Both the position numbers and the translations under genes were made by a program. From contig CANPTT010000003.1 in the NCBI GenBank assembly GCA_947577065.1, positions 32,917 through 96,916 on the forward strand: 64,000 nucleotides of DNA, written 5' to 3'. Shown here piece after piece: positions 48,575 through 58,411 of the stretch; positions within the stretch are counted from its first letter, which is position 1; the number at the start of each line of letters is the position of its first letter. Below the pieces are notes generated by a model. It did no database searches. It worked only from the letters and a program-made list of their open reading frames with translations, and had not been told where the DNA came from. The DNA is from an uncultured Pseudoflavonifractor sp. (GTDB lineage Bacteria > Bacillota > Clostridia > Oscillospirales > Oscillospiraceae).

Positions 48575-48609
48575 CGGAGACCCGGTGACTGCACCGGGTC
48601 TCTTTTTAC
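48575..48609 (+). terminator. Terminator of the TetR gene
   Basis: AGACCCGGTG pairs with CACCGGGTCT around a four-base loop, followed by CTTTTT. Confidence 0.88.
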
Positions 48610-48715
48610 AAAAAAGTTTGCCGACCCCATACCAATTTTCCTTTATCTATGGTAAAATACAAATAACTATACGCCATGCCGCGTCGGGGCGGCGGAAAGG
48701 GAGGAGGGAGCGGGC

Positions 48716-50104
48716 GTGAAAAAAAGGACTGCGGGACCATGGGGGCTGGCGCTACTGCTGTGCCTGCTGTTGACAGGCTGTTTTTTCCGCACGGTGGATG
48801 AGCTATACGCCATTCCCCAGCCCTCTAAGGACTATGAGGCTCTCCAGGCCCGGCTGAGCGAGGTGGTGGCCCAGGGGGGAGAGTACGCCGCTCCCCTGAC
48901 GGGAGAGATGATCCAGTCGGTGCAGCTTCAGGATCTGGACGGGGACGGAAGGCAGGAGGCCATTGCCTTTTTCCGGATGTCCAGCGAGGAGAAGCCCCTG
49001 AAAATATACATATTCCGCCAGGTGGGCGAGGAGTACAAGACCTTTGCCGTGATCGAGGGGGCGGGAGCCGCCATCAACTGTGTGGATTATGTGCAGCTGG
49101 ATGACGAGCCCTTCAAGGAAGTAGTGGTAAGCTGGCAGATGACGGCCCAGGTCCATTCTTTGGCTGCATACTCCGTGGGGCCCGAGCAGGTGGAGGAATT
49201 GATGCGGACCGATTATGACAGCTATAAGCTCTTTGATCTGGACCAGGACAACCAGCAGGAGCTGGTGGTTTTCCGTACTGCGGCGGGCAGCGTGCCCCAA
49301 GCCGAGTTCTATGACTTTGACGGCGTGTTGTCCAGGACCAGTGCGGCCCCTCTTTCCGTGGGGGCGTATGTAGGGGCTGACGGGACCATCAAAAATGATT
49401 ACCTTACCGCCGTTCAAGCCGGTTATTTGACCGATCGGACGCCCGCTCTTTTTGCCACCTCTTCGTATGGGGAGACTGGCTCTATTACGGATATCTTTGC
49501 CGTAAGGAATGGTGAGTTGAAAAACGTGACCTTGGATAAGGAGACAGGGGAGAGCGGAGAAACTGTCTGCTACTATTCTCAGGCTTCCCTTCGGGATATC
49601 AACGGAGACGGCGTCATGGAGCTGCCTCAGCCGGTGCCCCTGGTGGACTACCGCGTCACCACAGACACAGTAAACTTCTGGCTGATCCACTGGCGGCAAT
49701 TTGACATAGAGGGCAATGCCGCTCAGGTATTTACCACCTACCATAATGACCGGGACGGTTGGTATTTTATTCTGCCGGACGAGTGGGACAGCAGTCTGTC
49801 CCTGTCCCGGAGCGATCTTCCCGGAGGGGGGGAGAGGGCCGTCACCTTTTCCTATTGGTCCGGTGACCCCACCACCGAGCCCCTTCCTTTCCTTACGATC
49901 TATAAACTGACTGGGACCAACCGGGCGGCTCGGGCCCGGTCAGGGGAGCGGTTTATCCTGTATCCCATGAGCGCTCTGGACCATCCGGATGAGGCCGCCA
50001 CCATCTATGCCGCTGAGTTCCGGGAGGGGTGGGACTGTGGCCTTACCGAGGAGCAGATCCGGGAGCGGTTTGCCATCATCCGGACCGACTGGTACGGATA
50101 TTGA
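48716..50104 (+). CDS. Lipoprotein with Asp-rich (FG-GAP/EF-hand-like) repeats
   Basis: This 462-residue exported lipoprotein (lipobox LLTGC) carries calcium-loop-like repeats DLDGDGRQE (about residue 73), DLDQDNQQE (about 180) and DINGDGVME (about 295), suggesting a beta-propeller stabilised by calcium. The rest is not recognised. The GTG at 48716 has GGAGGGAG upstream. It lies 19 bases before a response regulator and is transcribed with the kinase, so it may modulate signal input to that system. This is inferred from gene order. Confidence 0.78.
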   Translation: MKKRTAGPWGLALLLCLLLTGCFFRTVDELYAIPQPSKDYEALQARLSEVVAQGGEYAAPLTGEMIQSVQLQDLDGDGRQEAIAFFRMSSEEKPLKIYIFRQVGEEYKTFAVIEGAGAAINCVDYVQLDDEPFKEVVVSWQMTAQVHSLAAYSVGPEQVEELMRTDYDSYKLFDLDQDNQQELVVFRTAAGSVPQAEFYDFDGVLSRTSAAPLSVGAYVGADGTIKNDYLTAVQAGYLTDRTPALFATSSYGETGSITDIFAVRNGELKNVTLDKETGESGETVCYYSQASLRDINGDGVMELPQPVPLVDYRVTTDTVNFWLIHWRQFDIEGNAAQVFTTYHNDRDGWYFILPDEWDSSLSLSRSDLPGGGERAVTFSYWSGDPTTEPLPFLTIYKLTGTNRAARARSGERFILYPMSALDHPDEAATIYAAEFREGWDCGLTEEQIRERFAIIRTDWYGY

Positions 50105-50123
50105 AAGGGGAGAACATCACATC

Positions 50124-50819
50124 ATGAGTAAGAAAGTATTGGTGCTGGAGGACGAGGCCAACATTCGTTCCTTCATTGTGATCAACCTGAAGCGGGCGGG
50201 CTATGAGACTGTAGAGGCGGGCACTGGGCAGGAGGCTCTGGACCAGCTGCGCGGCAACCCTGATGTGAACGTGGCCCTTCTGGATGTGATGCTACCCGAT
50301 ATGGACGGCTTTGAGGTCTGCCGTCGTATCCGGGCGGGGGACAATCATATCGGCATTATTATGCTCACCGCCAGGACCCAGGAGATGGACAAGGTGACGG
50401 GGCTTATGACGGGGGCGGACGATTATGTGACCAAGCCGTTTTCTCCCGCCGAGCTCACCGCCCGTATCGACGCCCTGTGCCGCCGGACCACAGGGGAACC
50501 TGCCGCCGCGGCGGATCCGGGGGAGATCAGTTGTCCGCCGTTCCTGTTGAATACCCGGAACCGGACGCTGGAGAAAAACGGACAGCGGGTGAAGTTGACG
50601 CAGGTGGAGTATTCTATTGTCAAGCTCTTTATGGACAATATTGGGAAAGCTCTGGCCCGGGAAGAGATCCTGGACGCGGTGTGGGGCAAGGACTATTTTG
50701 GTGAAGTGAAGATCGTGGATGTGAACATTCGCCGCCTGCGGATCAAGATCGAGGATGACCCCACAAACCCCACCTATATCACCACGGTTTGGGGGTATGG
50801 CTACAAGTGGGGGTTCTGA
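50124..50819 (+). CDS. OmpR/PhoB-family response regulator
   Basis: This 231-residue regulator has a receiver domain with the acidic pocket LVLEDEANIRSF and the phosphorylated aspartate in LLDVMLPDMDGFEV. A winged-helix domain follows, with the recognition region VKIVDVNIRRLRIKIE. The ATG at 50124 follows AAGGGGAG; the longer track ORF overlaps the lipoprotein gene. The sensor kinase gene follows after 47 bases. Confidence 0.94.
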   Translation: MSKKVLVLEDEANIRSFIVINLKRAGYETVEAGTGQEALDQLRGNPDVNVALLDVMLPDMDGFEVCRRIRAGDNHIGIIMLTARTQEMDKVTGLMTGADDYVTKPFSPAELTARIDALCRRTTGEPAAAADPGEISCPPFLLNTRNRTLEKNGQRVKLTQVEYSIVKLFMDNIGKALAREEILDAVWGKDYFGEVKIVDVNIRRLRIKIEDDPTNPTYITTVWGYGYKWGF

Positions 50820-50866
50820 TGTAGGCTGTCCTGTCCATTGCGCAGAGGGGAAGGAAGGTGACCGCC

Positions 50867-52297
50867 ATGCCAAAAATGAAGGGGATCCGCCGCCGATGGA
50901 TGACCAACTCCATCGGCGTGGTCCTGTTTGTCCTTCTGTTTGCCATCACGGCCTTTTCCGTGGCTATGGGGGGATATTATTACGCCACCCTCTCCAACGG
51001 ACTTCAGACCAAGGCGGAGTATGTGGTGGAATTTTTTGGCGACTACTCGACCCAGAGTGAATACTATCAGCATGTGGTCACCTATGTGAACAACAACACC
51101 GAGGGAAAGGACAAGGTGGAAATGCAGTTTCTGGGGCCCAACGGCACCATCCGCTTTTCCACTTTTGGTCTGGCGGCCTACAGTTCCCCCGGCACTCCCG
51201 ATATAGCCGGGGCTCTCAGTGAGGAGGCCCCCCAGACTACCCCGTGGACAGGCCGGGATCCCTCTACGGGGGAGCATATTATGGCGGTCTCCGCCCCCGT
51301 GCTCGTCGATGGGCAGGCAGTGGCCGCGGTGCGGTATGTGACGTCTCTCCGGCTGGTGGACAGACAGCTGATGATCATCATTTCCATTACGGCGGCGATC
51401 GGCCTTGTGATACTGCTGTTGGTCTATTTCTCCAACCTGTACTTTGTCAAATCCATTGTGGAGCCCATGGCCGGGATCACAGAGATCACGCAGCGCATTG
51501 CCGGCGGAAGCTATGGGATCCAGATCGAGAAGCAGCACGACGACGAGATCGGCGACCTGACAGACGCCATCAACGACATGTCCGCCCGTATCGATCAGGC
51601 CGAGAAGCTGAAGTCGGAGTTTATTTCCTCGGTCTCCCATGAGCTGCGCACTCCGCTCACCGCGATCAATGGCTGGGCCGAGACCATCCAGCGGGGCGAG
51701 GTTCGGGATGCGGAGGATGTGAAGAAGGGCATGGGGATCATTGTCTCCGAGGCCAAGCGTCTGACCAACATGGTGGAGGAACTGCTGGAGTTTTCTCGCA
51801 TTGAGGACGGGCGCTTTACCCTGTCCATAGAGCCCGTAGACCTGAAAGCGGAGTTCGAGGATGCGGTCTACACCTACCGGGAATTTTTCCGTAAGGATGG
51901 CATAGAGCTTGTCTATCAGGACAGCGACGAGGAATTTCCCCCTGTGGAAGCCGACCCGGAGCGGCTGCGTCAAGTGTTCTGCAACATTATGGACAACGCC
52001 GCCAAGCATGGGGGCAGCGGGGGACGTATCGACTGCGCCATCCGTCGGGAGGATGGCTGGGCGGTCATCACGGTCCGGGATCATGGGGCCGGCATTCCGG
52101 CTGACGAGCTGCCCTTGGTCAAGACAAAGTTCTACAAGGGCTCCTCCAAGGCGCGGGGCTCGGGCATCGGACTGGCGGTCTGCGAGGAGATCGTTGCCCG
52201 CCATGAGGGAGAACTTGTGATTGGAAACGCAGAGGGGGGAGGATGTGTGGTCACCATTCGCCTGCCGGTAGGGATCCCTCCAACAAATGGAACATAA
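50867..52297 (+). CDS. Membrane sensor histidine kinase (HAMP-HisKA-HATPase)
   Basis: This 476-residue kinase has an N-terminal membrane helix (VVLFVLLFAITAFSVAM), an extracytoplasmic region of about 130 residues and a second helix near residue 175 (IISITAAIGLVILLLVYF). A HAMP domain follows, then the HisKA motif FISSVSHELRTPLTAING and ATPase boxes NIMDNAAKHGG, DHGAGIP and GSGIGLAV. The ATG at 50867 is preferred over the in-frame GTG at 50858 by ribosome-site spacing. It pairs with the preceding regulator. The stimulus is unknown; envelope stress is a plausible guess for this class. Confidence 0.94.
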   Translation: MPKMKGIRRRWMTNSIGVVLFVLLFAITAFSVAMGGYYYATLSNGLQTKAEYVVEFFGDYSTQSEYYQHVVTYVNNNTEGKDKVEMQFLGPNGTIRFSTFGLAAYSSPGTPDIAGALSEEAPQTTPWTGRDPSTGEHIMAVSAPVLVDGQAVAAVRYVTSLRLVDRQLMIIISITAAIGLVILLLVYFSNLYFVKSIVEPMAGITEITQRIAGGSYGIQIEKQHDDEIGDLTDAINDMSARIDQAEKLKSEFISSVSHELRTPLTAINGWAETIQRGEVRDAEDVKKGMGIIVSEAKRLTNMVEELLEFSRIEDGRFTLSIEPVDLKAEFEDAVYTYREFFRKDGIELVYQDSDEEFPPVEADPERLRQVFCNIMDNAAKHGGSGGRIDCAIRREDGWAVITVRDHGAGIPADELPLVKTKFYKGSSKARGSGIGLAVCEEIVARHEGELVIGNAEGGGCVVTIRLPVGIPPTNGT

Positions 52298-52308
52298 GTT
52301 CTATTTTT

Positions 52309-52342
52309 TGCCCATCCCCTCTTGAAAAAAGGGGATGGGTCT
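52309..52342 (+). terminator. Terminator of the two-component operon
   Basis: CCCATCCCCT pairs with AGGGGATGGG around a loop and is followed by TCTGTT, a weak T-tract. Confidence 0.7.
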
Positions 52343-52405
52343 GTTAGAATGTAGGGGCGGATGGTATCCGCCTGTGATTTTTTGGATCACCCAAAGGAGA
52401 ACTCC

Positions 52406-53386
52406 ATGCTGAAACAACTTTTTTTATTGGCCGCCTCCGGGTTTAAAACCATGATCGGCGGACAAGCCCTGATCGAAGGGATCCTGATGATGGGGCCGGA
52501 GAAAAGGTCCATTGTGATCCGTAAGCCGGATGGGGAGTTGGAGGTCAAGACTGAGCCCCGGAAAGCGCTGAAGGACAAATATCCCTTTTTGGCGCTGCCC
52601 CTGCTCCGGGGGGTGGTGAATTTTGGTTCTTCCATGTACAACGGAGTCACTGCCCTTATGTATTCTGCGGAGTTTTATCCGGAGGAGGAACAGACGGAGG
52701 AGCCTTCCAAGGTAGAGAAGTGGCTGGATGAGAAACTGGGCAGCGAGAAGCTGACGGGGGCTGTCATCACTCTGTCGGTGGTGATGGGCCTGGCCTTTTC
52801 CGTGGGGCTTTTTATCCTGCTGCCCACCGCTTTGGGCGGACTGGTGGTCCGGCTCTTTCCCGGCTGTCCCGTGTGGGGGAGAAACCTTGCGGAAGGTGTT
52901 TTGAAGGTGGTCATCTTCCTCCTTTACCTTATCCTCTGCTCCAAAATGAAGGATATCCGCCGCACCTTCCAATACCATGGCGCGGAGCACAAGACGATTT
53001 TTTGTTATGAGGCGGGGCTTCCGCTGACGGTGGAGAATGTCCGCAAGCAGCCGAAACATCATCCCAGGTGTGGGACCAGCTTTCTCTTTGTGGTAATTGT
53101 GGTGTCCATCCTCCTGTCCAGCGTGATCTTTTCTCTTGTTGAGGTGGAGAACACCTTTGCCCGTATGGGCTTTCACCTTTTGATGCTGCCTGCGATCGTC
53201 AGCATCACCTACGAATTCAACCGCTATGTGGGCGGTCATGACGGCGCTTTCTGCCGTCTGGTCCGTACCCCTGGTATGGCGATCCAGCGCTGGACCACCT
53301 TTGAGCCGGACGATGGTATGATCGAGGTGGGCATACGGGCTCTTACCGAGGTGCTGCCCCAGGTAGAGGGTTCGGACTGTTGGTGA
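52406..53386 (+). CDS. yqhQ: DUF1385 membrane protein (YqhQ-like)
   Basis: This 326-residue protein matches the DUF1385/YqhQ family. The start IGGQALIEGILMMGPEKRSI, the central segment FQYHGAEHKTIFCYE and HHPRCGTSFLFVVIVVS are all conserved features. Membrane helices lie near residues 120-190 and 225-275. Its function is not established. It is found next to prmC and prfA in many Firmicutes, and here prmC follows after 49 bases. The ATG at 52406 is preceded by AAAGGAG. Confidence 0.9.
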   Translation: MLKQLFLLAASGFKTMIGGQALIEGILMMGPEKRSIVIRKPDGELEVKTEPRKALKDKYPFLALPLLRGVVNFGSSMYNGVTALMYSAEFYPEEEQTEEPSKVEKWLDEKLGSEKLTGAVITLSVVMGLAFSVGLFILLPTALGGLVVRLFPGCPVWGRNLAEGVLKVVIFLLYLILCSKMKDIRRTFQYHGAEHKTIFCYEAGLPLTVENVRKQPKHHPRCGTSFLFVVIVVSILLSSVIFSLVEVENTFARMGFHLLMLPAIVSITYEFNRYVGGHDGAFCRLVRTPGMAIQRWTTFEPDDGMIEVGIRALTEVLPQVEGSDCW

Positions 53387-53435
53387 GAAAAGGGACGAGC
53401 CGTTTCTTATTTTGGAAGAGTGGAGAGGTGAGGTC

Positions 53436-54299
53436 ATGGCGACCACCTACAATAACCTCTATCTGGACGCCCGGCGAAAGCTGAAGGCGGCGGGGATCCC
53501 CGCTGCCCAGCTGGAGGCCCGGGAGATCGTTTGCTACGCCGCGGGCAAGGTCAGGGAGGAATTTTACCGGGACCTGATGCTCTATGCCTCCGACCAGGTG
53601 GAAAAGACGGTGGCCGAGTTGACCCGCCGCCGCCTGGAAGGGGAGCCGGTGGCCTATATTATCGGGGAATGGGAATTCTATGGCCTCAGCCTGGACGTGT
53701 CCCGGGAGGTGCTGATCCCCCGGATGGACACGGAGGTATTGGCCGAACAGGCGATCCTGTCAGCCCGCGCTGCCGGAGAGGGCTGCCGGGTGCTGGACCT
53801 ATGCGCGGGAAGTGGCTGTGTGGGATTGGCGGTGGCGGCTAATGTGCCGGAGTGCCATGTCGTGTTGGCAGATAACTCGGAGGGGGCGCTTCGGGTATGC
53901 CGGCAGAATATCCGCCGGACCGGCCTCAACGACCAGGTGATCTGTGCCTTTGCCGACGCCAAACTGCCCCCCCTGCCTGCCCTGTGGGACTTTGACGTCA
54001 TTGCCTGCAATCCGCCCTATATCCCCTCTGCGGATATCTTGACCCTGGATCCCTCAGTGAAGGATTATGAGCCCCGGGAAGCCCTGGACGGAGGGGAGGA
54101 CGGACTGGATTTCTATCGAACGGTCTGTGCCAAATGGAAGGGAGCCCTTCGCCTGGGCGGCCGCCTGATTTTTGAGGTGGGCATTGGGCAGGCTGCGGAT
54201 GTGGAAGCCCTTTTGAGTCAGAACGGGTTTGAGGATATTCGGACATTCCAGGACACTCAGAATATTTGGCGGGTGGTCTCCGGCGCGATCAACGAGTGA
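53436..54299 (+). CDS. prmC: Release factor glutamine methyltransferase
   Basis: This 287-residue SAM-dependent enzyme methylates the glutamine of the GGQ motif in peptide release factors. An N-terminal helical domain (residues 1-85) ends with the family signature GEPVAYIIGEWEFYG. The SAM site is VLDLCAGSGCVGLAVA, and the catalytic IACNPPYIPS carries the NPPY motif. The ATG at 53436 has GAGGTGAGG upstream. The usual neighbour prfA is not in the window. Confidence 0.95.
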   Translation: MATTYNNLYLDARRKLKAAGIPAAQLEAREIVCYAAGKVREEFYRDLMLYASDQVEKTVAELTRRRLEGEPVAYIIGEWEFYGLSLDVSREVLIPRMDTEVLAEQAILSARAAGEGCRVLDLCAGSGCVGLAVAANVPECHVVLADNSEGALRVCRQNIRRTGLNDQVICAFADAKLPPLPALWDFDVIACNPPYIPSADILTLDPSVKDYEPREALDGGEDGLDFYRTVCAKWKGALRLGGRLIFEVGIGQAADVEALLSQNGFEDIRTFQDTQNIWRVVSGAINE

Positions 54300-54425
54300 A
54301 GTCCGTTTTATGGGACACTTGCTGCGATAGAATCTAACGGTAGGACAGGGCAGACCAGATCGGCGCCCTATCCCTGAATTATATAAATCAAAGGAAAGGC
54401 CCCGCCTTTCGAGAGGAGAAGGAAC

Positions 54426-55592
54426 ATGGCAGAGAAGAAGAAAATGCCCGTCACCCAGCCTGGACAAGCCTCGGATAAGAAGAAGGCACTGGATACCGCT
54501 CTGGCCCAGATCGAGAAGGATTTTGGCAAGGGTGCGGTGATGCGTCTGGGGGAGAACTCCCATGTGGTGGTAGAAGCCATCCCCACCGGGTCTCTGGCCC
54601 TGGATATGGCTTTGGGCATTGGCGGTGTTCCCAAGGGACGGATCATTGAGATCTATGGTCCTGAATCCTCCGGCAAGACGACGCTGGCGCTCCATATCGT
54701 GGCCCAGGCACAGAGGCAGGGGGGCGAGGTGGCCTACATTGACGCCGAGCACGCCCTGGACCCGGTCTACGCGCAGGCACTGGGGGTGGACATTGACTCC
54801 ATGCTTATTTCCCAGCCTGACACGGGAGAGCAGGGCCTGGAGATCTGTGAGGCCCTGGTCCGCTCCGGCGCTATCGACGTGGTGGTGGTGGACTCTGTGG
54901 CGGCTCTGACTCCGAGGGCCGAGATCGAGGGCGACATGGGCGACGCCCATGTGGGTCTGCTGGCCCGGCTCATGTCCCAGGCCCTCCGGAAGCTGGCGGG
55001 CGTTATCTCCAAAACCAATTGCATCGTCATCTTTATCAACCAGCTTCGGGAGAAGGTAGGGGTGGTCTACGGAAATCCGGAGGTCACTACCGGTGGCCGG
55101 GCACTGAAGTTCTATTCCTCGGTCCGTATCGACATCCGCCGGGTGGAGGGGCTGAAAAATGGCTCTGACATCATTGGTAACCATGTCCGGGCCAAGATCG
55201 TGAAAAATAAGGTAGCTCCTCCCTTCCGGCAGGCGGAGTTTGACATCCTCTTTGGAGAGGGCATTGCCAAGGAGGGAGAGCTGGTGGACATGGCGGTTCA
55301 GCTGGGACTGGTCCAGAAATCGGGCTCCTGGTTCTCCATGGGGGAGGTCCGCATTGGCCAGGGCCGGGACGCCGCCCGCCAGTATCTGAAGGACAACCCC
55401 GATGTGGCGGAAAAGCTGGAGGCGGATATTCGGGCCAACGCGGCCAAGCTTCAGCCCGGCAAGTCCGCGCCCGCCGGCCGCGCTGCCATGCCCAGGGCGT
55501 CTGCCGCTGAGAGTTCTGCCCCTGCCCCTGTCGCCCGCCCTGCCGGCAGGGGGGTGGACGTGTCCGCTGAGGATTTTGAGGATGCGGACTAA
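54426..55592 (+). CDS. recA: Recombinase A
   Basis: This 388-residue ATP-dependent strand-exchange protein works in homologous recombination and triggers LexA cleavage. Walker A is [12 protein letters not shown] (about residue 75), Walker B is [10 protein letters not shown], and the DNA-binding loops include [20 protein letters not shown] and [13 protein letters not shown]. The last 50 residues form an Ala/Pro-rich linker and acidic tail. GAGGAGAAGG precedes the ATG. No clear SOS box was found in the 126-base upstream gap. recX follows after three bases. Confidence 0.98.
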   Translation: MAEKKKMPVTQPGQASDKKKALDTALAQIEKDFGKGAVMRLGENSHVVVEAIPTGSLALDMALGIGGVPKGRIIEIYGPESSGKTTLALHIVAQAQRQGGEVAYIDAEHALDPVYAQALGVDIDSMLISQPDTGEQGLEICEALVRSGAIDVVVVDSVAALTPRAEIEGDMGDAHVGLLARLMSQALRKLAGVISKTNCIVIFINQLREKVGVVYGNPEVTTGGRALKFYSSVRIDIRRVEGLKNGSDIIGNHVRAKIVKNKVAPPFRQAEFDILFGEGIAKEGELVDMAVQLGLVQKSGSWFSMGEVRIGQGRDAARQYLKDNPDVAEKLEADIRANAAKLQPGKSAPAGRAAMPRASAAESSAPAPVARPAGRGVDVSAEDFEDAD

Positions 55593-55595
55593 GCC

Positions 55596-56252
55596 GTGCA
55601 GATCGTAAAATTAGAGCCCTCCAAGCATGTCGCCCAGCGGTGGCTTTGCTGGTTGGAGGACGGCTCCTGTATCCGGGTCACCGAGAACGAAGTGATCAGC
55701 TTTGCCCTCTATTCCGGGATGGAGGTTTCTGACGGGCTCTACGACCGGCTCACTGAGGCCGCCGCCCGCAGTACGGTGCGCACCAAAGCTCTGGACTACA
55801 TAGCCTCCCGGCCCATGTCCCGAAAGGAACTTGAGGATAAACTCACCGCCCGCCGCCCCCGGAAAAAGGATGGACGGGAGCGTCCCCCTCTGGCTACCCC
55901 GGAGGAGGCTGCTGAGGTGGCCGACTGGCTGGAGGACCTGGGATACTTAAACGACAGCGAATACGCCAAAACCGTCGCCCGGTATTACTCCGCCAAGGGT
56001 TATGGGGTCCACAAGGTGAAGGATGAGTTCTTTCGCCGGGGGATCCCCCGCCGGTATTGGGAGGAGGCTCTGGAGGAGACTCAGGAGCCGGAGGAGGGCA
56101 TTGACGCCTTTCTGCGGAAGCGCTTCCGGGGCAAGAGCCCCGACCAGAGGGAGTTGAAGCGGGCCTCCGACGCCCTGGCCCGCCGGGGCTACAACTGGGG
56201 CGAGATCCGGGAGGGACTCAACCGCTACGGCGCCGACATCGAGGAGGAATAG
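55596..56252 (+). CDS. recX: RecX regulatory protein
   Basis: This 218-residue helical protein limits RecA filament extension. The three-helix repeats are visible in ALDYIASRPMSRKELEDKL, VADWLEDLGYLNDSEYAKTV and YGVHKVKDEFFRRGIP. The GTG start at 55596 lies three bases after the recA stop, so translation is probably coupled. An N-terminal extension of about 60 residues precedes the first repeat, as in many Firmicutes RecX proteins. Confidence 0.93.
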   Translation: MQIVKLEPSKHVAQRWLCWLEDGSCIRVTENEVISFALYSGMEVSDGLYDRLTEAAARSTVRTKALDYIASRPMSRKELEDKLTARRPRKKDGRERPPLATPEEAAEVADWLEDLGYLNDSEYAKTVARYYSAKGYGVHKVKDEFFRRGIPRRYWEEALEETQEPEEGIDAFLRKRFRGKSPDQRELKRASDALARRGYNWGEIREGLNRYGADIEEE

Positions 56253-56255
56253 ACC

Positions 56256-57068
56256 ATGGAGAAACGGGAGTACCAGACCCGCTTGGGCGCCATCTGCTAC
56301 TGGGTAAGCCCCGGCGAGGGGACTCCTCTGATATTTCTCCCCGGTCTTACCGCCGACCACCGACTCTTTGAAAAGCAGATCGCCGCCTTTGAGGGACGTT
56401 ATCCCCTTCTGGTCTGGGACCCTCCGGGACACGGAGTCTCCCGGCCCTTCCGGCTGGACTTTTCTTTGGACAGTACGACGGTTTGGCTTCGGGCCATCCT
56501 CCGGCGGGAGAGGCTGGAGAAGCCCATCCTTATCGGTCAGTCCATGGGCGGCTACGTGGCCCAGTGCTTTATGGAGCGGTTTCCCGGAACAGTCTCCGGG
56601 TTTGTCTCCATCGACTCCGCCCCCCTGAAGCGGAAATACATTACGGCGGCGGAGCTTAGTATGCTCAAGCACACGGACCTGATCTACCGCCCCTATCCCT
56701 GGAAGGCCCTCCAGAAGGCGGGGCTGGCCGTGTCCACCACCGACTATGGCCGGGACCTTATGGCCCGGATGATGGCCGGCTACACCAAAAAGGAGTACGT
56801 GGACTTGGCGGTCCACGGCTTCCGCATCCTGGCCCAGGCCATTGAAAAGGACCGGCCTTACAAGGTGGACTGCCCCTGCCTCCTCCTCTGCGGGGAGGAG
56901 GATCGGGCGGGCTCCGCCAAACGCTACAACCGCCGCTGGGCGGAGCGGGAAGGGCTGCCTCTGCTGTGGATCCCCAAAGCGGGTCACAATTCCAACTGTG
57001 ACGCTCCCGAGCGGGTGAATGCCCTGATCGAGGATTTTATCCGTCGGAGGCTCACCATCCCTATCTGA
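56256..57068 (+). CDS. Alpha/beta hydrolase
   Basis: This 270-residue cytoplasmic hydrolase has an oxyanion-type segment FLPGLTADHRLF, the nucleophile elbow GQSMGGYVAQ (Ser near 94), a likely acid in CGEEDRAG and the catalytic histidine in AGHNSNCDAPE. It is an esterase- or lactonase-like family member with unknown substrate. It begins three bases after recX with GAGGAGG upstream. Its place between recX and rimO is probably due only to operon structure. Confidence 0.9.
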   Translation: MEKREYQTRLGAICYWVSPGEGTPLIFLPGLTADHRLFEKQIAAFEGRYPLLVWDPPGHGVSRPFRLDFSLDSTTVWLRAILRRERLEKPILIGQSMGGYVAQCFMERFPGTVSGFVSIDSAPLKRKYITAAELSMLKHTDLIYRPYPWKALQKAGLAVSTTDYGRDLMARMMAGYTKKEYVDLAVHGFRILAQAIEKDRPYKVDCPCLLLCGEEDRAGSAKRYNRRWAEREGLPLLWIPKAGHNSNCDAPERVNALIEDFIRRRLTIPI

Positions 57069-57087
57069 ACAAAAGGAGACATTCATT

Positions 57088-58407
57088 TTGAAAATCGCCT
57101 TTATCTCCCTTGGCTGCTCCAAAAACCTTATCAACACCGAGCAGATGATGGCGCTCTGCCGAGCCGCCGGACATGAGGTGTCGGGGGAGCCCCAGGGGGC
57201 TGACGTGGCCGTCCTTAACACCTGTGGCTTTATCGATGCCGCCAAAAGCGAGGCCATTGAGCACATCATCGCACTGGGAGAACTGAAAAAGGAGGGCAAG
57301 CTGGGAAAGCTCCTGGTCTGCGGATGCCTCTCCCAGCGCTACCGGGAGGAGATCCACTCTGACCTTCCGGAGGTGGACGGCCTTATGGGCACCGGCAGCT
57401 ATGATGATATCGTCGCTGCCGTAGAAGAGGTGAACAAGGGGCAGTTCCCCCAGCGCTTTGGGGATATTTCCGCCACCAGCGAGGAGGGGGAGCGGCTTGT
57501 CACGGGCCCGGGCTATACCGCTTTTCTGAAAATTGCCGAGGGCTGTGATAATTTCTGCGCTTTCTGTATCATACCTTATCTCCGGGGCCGCTACCGCAGC
57601 CGCCCCATGGAAACGGTGCTGGCCGAGGCCAAGACCCTGGCGGACAGCGGCGTGAAGGAGCTGATCCTTATCGCTCAGGACATTGGTCCCTATGGAAAGG
57701 ACCTCTACGGGGAACGCCGTCTGCCCCAACTCCTGAAAGAGTTATGTAAACTTCCGTTCCGCTGGATACGACTTCACTATTTATATCCGGATCACTTTGA
57801 TGACGAGCTGGTAGAGGTCATCGCATCCCAGCCCCGGATCGTCAAATATCTGGATATCCCCCTTCAGCACTGCAGCGACCATCTGCTCCGCTCCATGAAC
57901 CGCTGGGGGACAGAGGACGGGCTTGTCGCGTTGCTGAAAAAGCTGCGTGAGCGTATTCCCGGTCTGGTCCTTCGCACCTCTCTCATCTGCGGGCTGCCCG
58001 GGGAGACGGAGGAGGATTTTGAGGCGCTGTGCCGTTTTGTTACCGAGACGGGGATCGAGCGGGCGGGGGTCTTCCAATACTCCCGGGAGGAGGGGACCAG
58101 GGCGGCGGAGATGCCGGACCAGGTGCCGGAGGAGACCGCCCGACAGCGGGTGGAGCGGCTGGTGGAACTGCAGTCCGCTGTTCTGGACCGCTACAATGAA
58201 AGCCGGCTGGGAACTGTAATGGAGGTCCTCTGCGAGGGCTTTGACGCCCAGATGGGCTGCTACGCGGGCCGTACCTATGCCGACTCGTTGGAGGTGGACG
58301 GCAGGGTTTTCTTTACCGCCGCGGGAGTGGTCGCGGCGGGAGAGTTTGTGAACGTCCGCATCACAGGGGCCGAGGACGGCGACCTGATAGGTGAGATCGA
58401 GGAGTGA
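57088..58407 (+). CDS. rimO: Ribosomal protein S12 methylthiotransferase
   Basis: This 439-residue radical-SAM enzyme methylthiolates the aspartate of ribosomal protein uS12. An N-terminal UPF0004 domain starts ISLGCSKNLINTE with further cysteines in NTCGF and CGCLSQRY. The radical-SAM cluster motif is EGCDNFCAFCIIP, and a C-terminal TRAM domain follows. DIPLQH matches the RimO/MiaB core, and the S12-type signature LGCSKN at the N-terminus separates it from MiaB. The start is TTG at 57088 with AAAGGAG nine bases before it. Confidence 0.95.
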   Translation: MKIAFISLGCSKNLINTEQMMALCRAAGHEVSGEPQGADVAVLNTCGFIDAAKSEAIEHIIALGELKKEGKLGKLLVCGCLSQRYREEIHSDLPEVDGLMGTGSYDDIVAAVEEVNKGQFPQRFGDISATSEEGERLVTGPGYTAFLKIAEGCDNFCAFCIIPYLRGRYRSRPMETVLAEAKTLADSGVKELILIAQDIGPYGKDLYGERRLPQLLKELCKLPFRWIRLHYLYPDHFDDELVEVIASQPRIVKYLDIPLQHCSDHLLRSMNRWGTEDGLVALLKKLRERIPGLVLRTSLICGLPGETEEDFEALCRFVTETGIERAGVFQYSREEGTRAAEMPDQVPEETARQRVERLVELQSAVLDRYNESRLGTVMEVLCEGFDAQMGCYAGRTYADSLEVDGRVFFTAAGVVAAGEFVNVRITGAEDGDLIGEIEE

Positions 58408-58411
58408 GGAC

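Noticed and set aside
54300-54425. SOS (LexA) box upstream of recA
   Set aside because: No GAAC-N4-GTTC-type or related palindrome was found in the gap.
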